A DNA stretch of 64,000 nt from assembly GCF_900090045.1 (NCBI RefSeq), contig NC_041788.1, positions 2,351,501 through 2,415,500 of the forward strand, in the 5' to 3' direction. The notes beneath the pieces are model-generated. The model did not search any database, had not been told where the DNA came from, and saw nothing but the letters and a program-made list of their open reading frames with translations. The stretch comes from Plasmodium malariae. Taxonomy: Eukaryota > Apicomplexa > Aconoidasida > Haemosporida > Plasmodiidae. Made by a program: the position numbers and the translations under genes. Each line of letters opens with the position of its first letter. Position 1 is the first letter of the stretch. This document shows, piece by piece, positions 33,001-44,216 of this stretch.

Positions 33001-36000
33001 TCAACTTCTAAAGCAAAATTTTTATTAACACTATGAGAGGAAAAAGTAGTGTCTAAATATTGTGTAGCTGAGTAATAATCAGGAGAGGCTTCTTTAATTA
33101 ATTCATTATTTAAGGAGTATACTTTTTTTAATCCTTCTAAATGACTTTTACAATAAGTTTTTGCTATTAATTCAATTGAAATTAATCTATAATTATAATA
33201 TTTCTGCGATATGAATAAACAAATAATAGCTATAAAATGATATATTAAATCACATGAGTCTTTTAGTTCTTTATATAAAACGTTATATTTCGTTTTTAAT
33301 TGTTCTTTATATATAAAATCGGAATAAATTTTTGGATAAAATTCTTTAAGTAATTGTACCATCACATCGGAAAATTGTTTTTCCTCTGTAACTATGTCGT
33401 TAATTATACTCTCTATAATTTCTTCCTTCGAATTAAATCTACTTATATATAAATCAAATATTAAATTAGTAAAATGTAGAACACAAGTTTCGCTAGTTGT
33501 TTTTAAATTAGCAAAAGTTCTTGATAAACACAATTTTACCTTTTGCCTTAAATGATAAAAATTCTCATCATTATATCTATCTAAATAATTACCTATAAAA
33601 TGGTTATCTGCTTGTTCTGCGCACTGCAAAAAGGATGATTTTGCATATGTATTATACAATGAATAGTCAACACATTTCTTAGTTTTTATTCCTCTATTAA
33701 TTAAAATGCTACTATGTCTTTCCATTACGGCAACCTCCAAATCAACGTCATTATCCGCTCTGCTTTTTCCACACCCTCTCCCGGATGTATTCTCAATGCG
33801 CTGATTCTTTTCTTCCCCTTCATTGACGCTTCCACTATTGCTGCTGCCGCTACTAATGGTGCGCAATTTTCCAACACCGTTACCACAGCCTATGTCGTGC
33901 CTACCCGTACCACTACCACCACTATTGTTGTACTTGCTAGTGCTACCACTGTTATTATACTTGCCAGCACTGCTTCCATTGTTGTATTTGGTGTAGCTGT
34001 TTCTGCTTTCGTTAGTGCTGCCGTTACTGCTTCCATTACTTCTACCACTACTGTTGCAGCCCAACTTGATGTCTGAGTTCGATTGAAGAATGTCGTCTAT
34101 GCTCTCTTGGGGAAGATCCTCTTTCAACACACAGTCCATCTGATTGACTCTTTTTTGTCTTTTTGTCTTTTTATTTCTAATTTTAATTTTATTTTTATTT
34201 TTTTCCTGAGTTATGATATCCTTTCCCTCTCCCTCCTTTTTATACAGTAACGAGCCACCATTATGACCCACGGGGGTCTTATTCATTAAATTTTCGCTTA
34301 GAATATTTTCTTCATTTATTTCTGAGGATATGACCGCACTGTTGTTTACTGTATTGTGTACATCAGTTGCACTATCTTCGTTTGCTTTATTTCTTGTAAA
34401 CAATTCCACTTCCACTGACTTTCGATGGAATCCATTAGGTAGGTAATAACAGCAGTAATGATTTGTTTCCCCTCTTACATGTGATAAATCATTTATTCGA
34501 TGCAACGTTTTTTCAGCGTATACCATTTCGTCATCACTAACTTTACTATCTGAAAAATTTCTCCTCATATATATATTTCGACTTAAATCTTTCGATCCTT
34601 CTGATTCGCTCCAAGTATGTTTACTTGATGAATCATTTAAATAATTTAACAAATGAGTAACTGTATCATTATCATAGGTGTGATAATATTTAGGAAAACC
34701 TTCCTCTTTACATTCACTCGTTGAACTGTTAAATCTACTCCTACGATGTCTTTCATTCATTTGGATATCTACTGAACTACTGTAATTCGAACAACATTTT
34801 GATGATATGCGTTCAGATATGCATTCATCTTTTGCCTCCTTTTTGCCTTCCAGGGATTCGTCTATTCTGCTACTCTGCTGATTGAGCAGATTGAGAAGAT
34901 TAAGAAACATGTGCGCATCATGCTCATCGTGCTCGTGCGTATTAATGCGGGTTAGCCTTTTTCCCTTTTTTTTTTTTTTTTTTTTTTTCTGTATCTTCTT
35001 GTTATGCAGTTTTGTGTACACATCAGGAGTATAATACCACTTCCTCTTTTTCCGTGTACAATCGTTTGCGCTTCTGTTATTTAGGATATCCTTATAGTTA
35101 ATATAATTTAAATATTTGAAACCAATTTTGTTATTGTTCATTCGAGTTATGGTAACATCTTCACTTCCACATACCAGTAGAAGCACTTCTTTTGTGTTTA
35201 TGTCTATATGTACATTTTTTTTTTTTCCACTTAAGATGCTCACATTTTTACATAGAACTTCTTTATCCATTTCGACATTTGATACATGTAGGACGATACT
35301 ACTATTGTTGTAGTGGCTGGAGGGAAGGTGACGATTTCCCATGCGAAACACATCAACAAGGCATCCTTTATGGTAAAACGAGTTATAATTAACTCTCGAA
35401 TTACTATTTCGATTTCCTCCCCCATAGGCAATATTGAAAATCGAAAATGAATATTCATATGTACCATTAATATGATAATGGCTACTTATTTGGTTCTTTT
35501 TTTTCTGTTTGTACATGCAAACGGAGTTATGACTCCATTTGTATTCCCCTATGACAGTATTTTTCTTTGCTACCCTTTTTTCAATTTTTTTTTTTTTTAT
35601 TTTTATAATATTCTTTATATCTATCCTTTCGTTTAAATCGCCTTTTTCTGCATCTCCTGTTTTCATGTTTGTGTTTGGATGGTTACACAAAGGGATTACA
35701 AAATTTGGCAGTTTAATATCACGACTATCGTAGTAGTCCCACCTTGAGTGGTTATTTCTGTACGTAAAGCACCTCACATGATAAACTAATTCTGATAGAG
35801 GTTTTCCTTTATTTGATATATTTGCGTGGTTGCATTTATGTATCTCTTCCTCACTTGCTCTCTTCAAGTGGTTTGCAGAGATTGTGTACGTGTTATTCGA
35901 GTGTGTTTTACTCGCGTATGTTTCACTTGAGCATGTTTCATTATAATAATTTACTCCGCTTTTGTTTCTCATAAAAACTGGAAAAGCAGTGCACACAGTA

Positions 36001-38783
36001 AAACTACTAGGTGTAGCATCTGTAGCTGTGTCTCTATTCACTTGTTCATGTGGTATAACAAAAATGTGGTGCTCCGTACAGGATGTAATTGCTTGAGTAA
36101 TATTTATTATATTATATTCTTTATCCGAAGAGAAAGAAAAAGCTAACATATCACTTTTGACAAAACGTTTTTTACTTAATTCAATTTTTTTTATAATTTT
36201 TCTTTTGTCCCTATTCATATATTTTAATAAATAATGCACGAATTTACTATTTACACATAACTTGATAGTATAATGTTTAATGAGAAAATTGTAATTTCGT
36301 CTCTTGTTTAGATAATAATTAAATTTAAATTTATATTTATTTGTTTTTTTTATATCCTTTTTAATATTATTCTTATATGATTTTGTCCTTTTTTCAATAG
36401 TGCGAACAGTTATTCTATTTTTACTTAAAAAATGGTAACACAGTTTATATGGGATAAGAATAACAATCGTACTCTCTTCCATACCACACATATGAGTGGA
36501 TAAACAAGTATGCTTGGTTAAAAGATTTATTTTTAAAAGAATGTGAATGAGGGATTTATTTATTGATCTCATAATGAAAAATTCCTTTTTTTTTCTTTTT
36601 TTTTTTCTTATTGTATCTTCTTCATTAAGTACGTTATTAAATTCATTATTGCATTTTTTATTTTTAAATGAACTTTTATTAAACTCTGTCGAATCAAATT
36701 TTGCCTTGTAATAAGGACAGGCGTCCCCCTCATATAACTCAGAAATATTTTTTGTTAATTGGTTAAAATGGAATATGCTTTTTTTTAAGTCATGCGTTAC
36801 TACATCGTCCGTTACTACATCGTCCGTTACTACATCGTCCGTTACTACATCGTCCGTTACTACATCGTCCGTTACTACATCGTCCGTTACTACATCGTCC
36901 GTTACTACATCGTCCGTTACTACATCGTCCGTTACTACATCGTCCGTTACTACATCATCTGTTACTACATCATCTATGTGCACTTGACTTTTCATTATAA
37001 GGAGAAGGAAAAAACATTCATGCTTCTTTCCAAAAAAAGAAATGATAACCTTTCGTTTTGACTTTTTACGTACTACGCGCAGGCACAAAAAGCTTGTCAT
37101 GGTACTGACAGTCATACGCTTTTTGTTTATGAAGCCGCATTTTGCGGCCTGCGCACGGTGGTACAAAAAGTGGAAGCAGAAGAGGACGCAGAGAAAGAAG
37201 CGGAAGAGGTCGCAGTAGCAGTCGTTATCGCAGTCGTAGTTATCACGATACTTGCAGCTACAGCGGTAGTGCTTCTCTTTTCTTCTTTTTCTAATGCTTT
37301 CTGTTTTAAAATTTCTTTGACTTAACTTGTTGCTAATTGCTCGAAGTGCTCTCAACCTAGGCAATAAAAATAGTGCTATCCCTTTTTTCTCACCTTTTTC
37401 AGTGTTAAATAATAATGCTACTTCTGTTTCTAATAATAATAATGATAATAATAATTTGCTGCTAATATAATTGGTCGTGTAATAACATGGATCACATGTA
37501 ATAACACATTTCTTCGTACCCTTCACTTTTTTATATATTAATGAGCATACTAATGAACAATTTAATGAGAAATTTAGTGGGTAATATGAGCAATTTAATG
37601 GGCAATTTAATGGGCAATTTAATGGGCAATTTAGTGGGCAATTTAGTGGGCAATTTAATGGGCAATTTAATGGGCAATTTAATGGGCAATTTAATGGGCA
37701 ATTTAGTGGGCAATTTAGTGGGCAATTTAATGGGCAATTTAATGGGCAATTTAATGGGCAATGTATATTTTTTTTTTTCTCTTTACGAACTTTTTTTTTT
37801 CTTGTACTAGTTTTTCTACTTATTGTATCCGTTCGCTCAGAAGTTTCGTTTTTACTTGCAGTTTTAATGATTGATTTTGCAAGCTCTAAAAAACAGAGAA
37901 GTGCACAAGAACTTTTTTTTTTTTTTCCTAATTGAAAATTCGAAATCATTAATGAGAAGGGTGTATAGCCCCCTTTTTTTCTTGCTATTGTGCAAAATCT
38001 GTTATTGGTAAATCGAATATCGATTTTATTTAACTTTGCACGTGTCATTCTCGCATCACTTTGTATTAGCTTAGAACTTATAACCCCATCGCCTATTATC
38101 ATCCGTTCGCTTCTTATCATCCCATCGCTTCTTATTATACCATCGCTTCGCATTATATCATCGCTTCGCATTATATCATTGCTTCGCATTATATCATCGC
38201 TTCGCATTATATCATCGCTTCTAATTATTTCACCGCTTCTAATTATTTCATCGGCTCCTACTATTTGACCACTTCTTATTCCCTTCTGCGCTTTCCCTTC
38301 GTAGGTCTGAAATACGGGGAGCATATTTTTGAATATTCGAGTGAAGCATACTTCTTGGAAGCCGGTTTCGTTCATATAATTAGGGATTTCTAAAATAGTA
38401 TGACCGCGTGCATTTCTTTTGCTAATGAGTAGTAGGCAGTAAGAGGTGCTGTCACTGTTATCGTTATTATGAGGTTCATTTTTTTTTAGCAAAAAAATGG
38501 TATTTCTTGAATTGGTATTCCCTTGTAAAGAGCGTAATATGTTATATGCTTTTTTTTTACACAATTTGTTTTTATTAGTTATAATTTTTTTTTTTTTTTT
38601 TTTCTGAATTATTTCAATCTTTTTACCTTTATATTTATTCTTACTCTTTTGATTATTTTTTTTTTTGTGTATCCTTTTATACATCCTTATTTCTTTTCTA
38701 ATTTTTCCTTTTCCTCCAGAAAATATTTGTTTTTTATGTAGATTGTTTTCCTTTTCATGTGAAGTCCCTTTTATGCTTTTCAT
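30037..38783 (-). CDS. Giant cyclin (CYC2-like), C-terminus out of frame at an A22 tract
   Basis: The frame from ATG 38783 runs about 2720 codons to a stop at 30618. A cyclin-box region lies at about residues 1740-1990, with helices such as FISQKYYNYRLISIELIAK and EVEICILKKLNYDLSIPTTY, the latter matching the cyclin pattern of a Leu-rich helix followed by a Pro-Thr step. It should bind and activate a CDK-like kinase in cell-cycle control. The last 17 codons, after A22 at 30672-30693, look wrong (LARGRTMKSYK...). One base more or two fewer in that tract would instead continue as TGEGENDEELQKG, through AEVN repeats, into a well-folded 130-residue tail ending at 30037. I therefore extend the gene there. 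The N-terminal third is strange: DDIMRS, CPLN and DDVVT repeats and Phe/Cys-rich stretches, so the start may be further in, for example ATG 36995. The CYC2 assignment rests on the cyclin box and recalled synteny. Confidence 0.8.
30464..30530 (-). repeat. 12-bp repeat (AEVN) in cyclin C-terminal frame
   Basis: Five to six copies of cttctgcattta read Ala-Glu-Val-Asn in the frame of the cyclin tail, downstream of the homopolymer slip. A related Lys-Leu-Ser-Thr/Ser array follows up to about 30600. The multiple-of-three unit fits coding DNA and supports the extended model. Confidence 0.9.
36796..36975 (-). repeat. 15-bp in-frame repeat (DDVVT), 12 copies
   Basis: Twelve 15-bp units, ten of them identical to the base and the last two with catct in place of cgtcc. 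Such uniformity implies recent homogenisation. It lies in the cyclin ORF, just after an internal Met that may be the true start. Confidence 0.95.
37590..37762 (-). repeat. 12-bp in-frame repeat (CPLN)
   Basis: About fourteen copies of gggcaatttaat or gggcaatttagt, read as Cys-Pro-Leu-Asn; the t/g variants are synonymous in this frame. Regular Cys-Pro in a cytosolic regulator is odd and raises doubt whether this part of the cyclin ORF is translated. Confidence 0.95.
38110..38262 (-). repeat. 18-bp in-frame repeat (DDIMRS)
   Basis: About eight copies of a hexapeptide unit with the variants NDIMRS, DGIIRS and EIIRS. It lies near the N-terminus of the cyclin ORF. Confidence 0.9.
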
Positions 38784-39084
38784 AGCTTTACACACTGCTT
38801 TTTTTTTTTTTTTATTTTATTTATTTTTTATTATTTTTTTTTAATGTAATATTATATGACTAACAATTGGTGGTATGTATTTAAATCATTTTGGGCTTGT
38901 CATCAAATCTGTTAATAGTAATTATTAAATTATTCCTTTATTTTTATGCTACTTACTATTTTTTTTTTATAAATATATAAATCGAAAGGAGGGACCTTGG
39001 AATTTTTAACGTCATACAATATGTATTTTGCATGTATGTTTCTCCCCCATATATGTAACACTACCGTGTGTTTATTGAAAATTA

Positions 39085-39142
39085 GGAAATTAACTAGGAA
39101 ATTAACTAGGAAGTTAATTAGGAAATTAATAAGGAAATTAAA
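39085..39142. repeat. 12-bp repeat (aggaaattaact)
   Basis: Four to five degenerate copies in the cyclin upstream region. Confidence 0.8.
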
Positions 39143-40541
39143 TGTGTCTTTGTGTATATATTTATACGCTCATACCTGTATTTGTTTACAAATTTACGTA
39201 TTTACACATTTATCTATTTACGCACTTCTTTGTGCGCTGAAACTTGCCATTTACCAGTTAGAACAAGTTACTGCCTTTTATCGCCAATGAATAAATTAAT
39301 GGCTACGTCTTTTTCAAATTTTTCTATTTTTAATTTACACGAGCTGCTACATAGTTTATGTCTTTATGTGCTTCAACGCATATCTTAAAAATACATAGTT
39401 AAATCTTTTTTTTTGAAAAAAAATGTATTTGTCTTTTTTGTTTAGTTCCTTTTTTATACGCTACAGGTTCTCAACATACGTAAGCAGTTGTAAATATGCG
39501 CGTGCAGGGGATAGCATATATACGTACGTATATATGCATATGGATATATGCATATAGATATATACATATGCACATACGTGTGAATATATATGTATGCGTA
39601 TATGTGTGTATATGTATGTATTATATTGGCGCAAATACACGATTCTTCTCTTTTAACTACATACTTCTACAAGTAAGCACATCCCTCTTTCCCGCACTAT
39701 GATGTTGTTACGAATTATGTCGAAATTATTTCAGTACTCCATTTGAAGGAGTATGAGTAAGATGTAATTGCATAGAAGGAAAATACATTTACTGTCGACT
39801 AACCCAGTTCGTGGTAAAAAAAAAAAAAAATTATAAAGTAAAAATGAAAAAATATGAAATATATTTATATGCATATAAATTAATAGAATATAAAAAAAAG
39901 TATAGACTAAAAACATAGAAGAATAAAAATAAAATAAAATCAATTTTATGTCTAACTACTATTTTTTACGCCGAAGCATAAGCGAGGAGCTTCCATTTCC
40001 CCTTGATACAATAATAATTTTTTTACATAAAGTTAACTGCGAACATTTAAATGTATAAGATAGAGAAGAAATTCGTTTTTTCTTTTTTCGTTTTTCTTTT
40101 TAATGTACGTATATGTATGGTATAAAAGGGGGAAAGCGGCGGGACATGTTTATAGTAATTTTGAAAACAAAGGGGAGAAAAAAAAAAAAAGATAAGATGA
40201 AATAAGAGATGAGAGAATAAGAAAAGATAAATGAAAAGAAATGAAAAAAGAGGACAACAATGTTCTCCTCTTTGAAAAAAGAATAGAGAAAACTGCATAA
40301 TTACATTGCGAATCTGATGCGGGGAAAAATGCTTTTATTTTACTATTTGATAGGAAATTAAAAAGCCCATTAGACATCAAAACATTTTATGGAGATTTGT
40401 ATCTTCCAACCGTTTACGAATGGAAATATGTTCTAATAGAATTTTTTTTTTCTATTTTTTTTTATTTCTTTTTTTTTGCCTTTTCTTTTTTTCTTTCTTT
40501 GCTTGTTTCTTTTTTTCTTTCATTGCTTCTTTTTTTTTTTA

Positions 40542-40565
<24 letters not shown>

Positions 40566-40609
<44 letters not shown>
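40566..40609. repeat. Poly-T run of 44 bases
   Basis: This is the longest homopolymer in the window, set in about 230 bases of almost pure T with scattered C and G. Its exact length is likely to be an assembly estimate. Confidence 0.9.
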
Positions 40610-40612
<3 letters not shown>

Positions 40613-41626
40613 TTTTTTTTTTTTTTTCTTTTTTTTCCTTTTATTTTTTCTCTCTTCTTGCTGTGTTAATCATTCAATTCATTGATGAAAAAAAGCAAAA
40701 AAGTGTATTTCAGTTAATTATATCATATCAAATTACTTATCTATATAACTATGCGAGGAAGAAAACATGAAGACAAGAAACATTAACTGCACATGGGAAA
40801 TAAATGCATTATTCCTCAGTATGAAAAATGTGGAAGTGGGGAGAAAAAAAAAAAAAAATGTGCATTCAAAAAGTGTTATTACTTGTAAATTATGAAAGAT
40901 AAATGTTTGAAGGAATAATCGTTCAAAAGACAAATATATATTAACTTTTTCCTTTTCTTTGTTCCTTTCTTTTGTTTTTATTTTATTTTATTTTATTTTA
41001 CTTAATTTATTTATTTTATTTTATTTATTTGAAGGAAGGAAATTATTCTCTATATACTCTCAGAAAATACCATCGAGTATGTGCAATACTGTATATACAA
41101 TTATGCATTCCTTTTTTTTTTTTTTTCAAAAGTAGAAGTAGGTATCTCCAACAAGGGCAGACATCGGTTAAATTATAGTTAAGCCATTTATTTTAATTTG
41201 TTAAAAGGAAAAAACAAAAAAAAAAAAAAAAGTAAGAACAAAAAAATAAAAAACGAAACAAGCAAAATAATGAAAAGGAGAAAATGGAAGTTTTCTTTTT
41301 GAAATGCATTTTATTTTTGTAATTAAAGAAGGTACACAATTTGTGTCTTTATCTGTAAGAAGTTCATATATCTCTTTTTTTTTAAAACATGAAAAAATAT
41401 ATTTGTGAAAATAAACCTTAAGTAGATTGCCTTTTTGAATTATTTGAGAGTTATAAACAGCACTGATATAATCAAATGTTAATTGAGAAATATGTTCACA
41501 AATGCTATGTTACAGAATTTTCGTTCATACGTTCTTGTTATTTCATTTTATTTTATTTCCCCTCTATAACATTTTATTTGTTAAACGAAGGTCAAATTAA
41601 GGGAAGTACTGAAGTATAAAATGGTC

Positions 41627-41846
41627 AAATATGTACAAATAGCACAAATACGTACAAAAAGTACAAAAAGTACAAATATGTACTAATAGCACAAATACGT
41701 ACAAAGAGTACAAAAAGTACAAATACATACAAATAGCACAAATACGTACAAAGAGTACAAAAAGTACAAAAAGTACAAATACGTACAAATAGCACAAATA
41801 CGTACAAATAGCACAAATACGTACAAATAGCACAAATACGTAAAAA
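41627..41846. repeat. Mixed array of tacaaa-type units (tacaaatagcacaaatacg)
   Basis: About a dozen units combine tacaaatagcacaaatacg with tacaaaaag. On the minus strand it reads as Cys/Leu/Tyr-rich peptides in two frames; it is not a gene. A (TA)n run of about 47 bases follows at once. Confidence 0.85.
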
Positions 41847-41880
41847 AAATGAAATCCTCTGTTTACATTAATACAGAGTA

Positions 41881-41881
<1 letters not shown>

Positions 41882-41930
<49 letters not shown>
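41882..41930. repeat. (TA)n dinucleotide run
   Basis: A pure AT alternation of nearly 50 bases. Confidence 0.95.
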
Positions 41931-41933
<3 letters not shown>

Positions 41934-42056
41934 ATTTAAATAGTGTATAACAGCATATGGGAAAATAACTGTTCGATAAAAAGAAGAAAATATAAAGAAC
42001 ACCACTTCCATTTTTAAGTCCATAAAGCTTTAATACGTATCTATTTGATTGAAGTA

Positions 42057-42088
<32 letters not shown>

Positions 42089-43837
42089 AACTTATATCCT
42101 TATTTACAATATTTCTTGACAGACTATTTACCCTCATTTTCCTATCAAATTTATATGTCTTTTTACTCTTCTTACACTTCTTGTTGTACTTCCCTTTTCT
42201 CTTTATATGTAGTTATAATTAACACTGATTCCGTTGGGTAAAATTTTATTTTCGCGCTTTTATTTTTTTTAAACGTGTCAGATAGGAAATGTTTTTTGCT
42301 TTGCTATGGTTTCATTTTCTTTCTCCTAATTTGCTTGAATGCGTGTACATATATATACCTACGTAGATATAGGTACGTTAGCATGTATATATATGTATAC
42401 ATATGTAGATATACATAGACGCGTAATATATGGACAGGTACATACATATGTACACGCGTACACATACACGTACATGTGCTTCATATAATGGAGAGTATAA
42501 ATGAAAAATAAAAAATTTAATTCGCGCAAAACAGTAAATTTTTGTTGCACACACTTCCAAATGGGATAAAAAAATAAAATAAAATAAATTAAATAAATAT
42601 ATAAAAACATTCCCTTTAACATATAAAATGATACATATAGTATTTTTATCACATTGAAAATTATTAACTGTTCATAATTTTTTTTTTTTTTTTTTTTTTG
42701 GTTTACCTGAATTCACCTGAAATAGTTATAAAAAGTATGTACATCGTTGAATATTTTACCATACATTTTTTTTTTTTTTTTTTTTTCGTTAGTTTATTTT
42801 GCATTACGCATACATAATATTTTATTTTTTTATTATTATTTTTTTTAATTATTATTATTAGTATAATTATTATAAAGACAAGTTAAAAATATTAAAGAAT
42901 ACGGTCATCATACGATTTACATAATTTTATTGTTAAATATACATATTAATTTTTGTTTGATAGTCACTTTAAAAATATAAAATTTTTGATGCAATTTTTA
43001 TGAATTTAAATGTATCATCTTACATATTATACAAGTTTCTCTTTGACCAAACGTGGCATATATTATACATGTATATATGTATGTTTATGTACATATTATT
43101 CGTGTGTTAATAGAGGAAGCACGGGGACCCACGAATTTACTTTATGTGCGAAAATGGTGTTAGGTTAACCATGAATAGTCATATACAATCGCACACAATG
43201 GTACATTTGAATAATCCTTAAAATAAAAGATATATATTTATATGTATGTTCATACATATTTAAACGTTTATATATTTATGTATATCCATCCATGCTTATA
43301 TATATACGTATGCATATAAGTACGTCGTAATATAAGCACCTTGTCAATACTATTAATCCTTATTTACCTTTCCTCCCCACCCCCCTCTCGCATATGTACA
43401 CGGTCATTTTATTCTTAATTTACAATTTTACCTAATACTGAAATGTATGCTTGTCAGGAATGAGTGTGTAATGCCGTTGCAGATAAATAGCATAAAACTG
43501 CGTAGTTAATAACACATACGAAGACTTTACACGCTCATGTAATGATATGAAAAGTTTGTTATATTTTTATTATTTTTTAAAGGGATGCTTCCTAGAGTAT
43601 TTCAATAAACGATACTGAAACAAAAAGGAAAAAAAACAAAAAAACAAAAAAAAAAAGGTAAAGAGAGGTAAAGAAAAACATAGATTAGAAATAGTTAGCT
43701 AAAGATAGCAAAAGTTGGCAAAGGCAGTAAGAGAAGGGGAAAAATAATTATGCCAGGAACTAGCCAAAAGTGAACAAAAGAGTAGCAGCTCATTTTTGAA
43801 TATTCAAAAAAAAAAAAAAAAATAAAATAAATTAATA

Positions 43838-44190
43838 AATGAACAGATAGATAAACGGATAAACAGATAAACGGATAAACAGATAAACGGATAAACGGAT
43901 ATACGGATAAACGGATATACGGATATACGGATAAACGGATAAACGGGTAAACGGATAAACGGGTAAACGGATAAACGGATAAACGGATAAACGGGTAAAC
44001 GGATAAACGGATAAACGGATAAACGGATAAACGGATAAACGGATAAACGGATAAACAAATAAATAAAATAAATAAGTAAACAAACATAAAATAAAACAGT
44101 TAAATAAACAGACATATAAATAAAACAGTTAACTAAACAAACATATAAATAAAACAGTTAAATAAACAAACATATAAATAAAACAGATAA
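43838..44190. repeat. 8-bp array (ataaacgg) followed by a longer ~29-bp array
   Basis: About 25 copies of ataaacgg with variants (atatacgg, ataaacag, gtaaacgg), then three to four copies of a unit containing ataaaacagttaaataaac. The array ends about 25 bp before the ATG of the next gene, so it almost certainly forms its 5' UTR or core promoter. Minus-strand ORFs here are repeat shadows. Confidence 0.9.
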
Positions 44191-44216
44191 GTAAAATAAA
44201 ATAGCGCACCGAAGAT

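Larger units (their letters stand above)
38784..44216. promoter_or_regulatory. Large divergent intergenic region (cyclin / coiled-coil protein)
   Basis: These 5.4 kb separate divergent genes and hold no ORF that looks like protein. Contents: a 12-bp repeat at 39.09-39.14 kb, a T44 run at 40566-40609, a 19-bp-type array at 41.6-41.85 kb, (TA)n at 41.88-41.93 kb, AC/AT-alternating patches and the 8-bp arrays at 43.84-44.06 kb. One short Lys-rich frame at 42088-42213 (minus) looks slightly protein-like but has no start and no clear splice acceptor. It is the largest gene-free stretch of the window. Confidence 0.65.

Noticed and set aside
41597..41833. Minus-strand ORFs with Cys/Tyr/Leu repeats
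   Set aside because: They are shadows of the tacaaa-type array; no start context or unique domain.
43695..44115. Minus-strand ORFs with SVYPFIRL repeats
   Set aside because: They come from the 8-bp ataaacgg array read in three frames, directly upstream of a real gene on the other strand.
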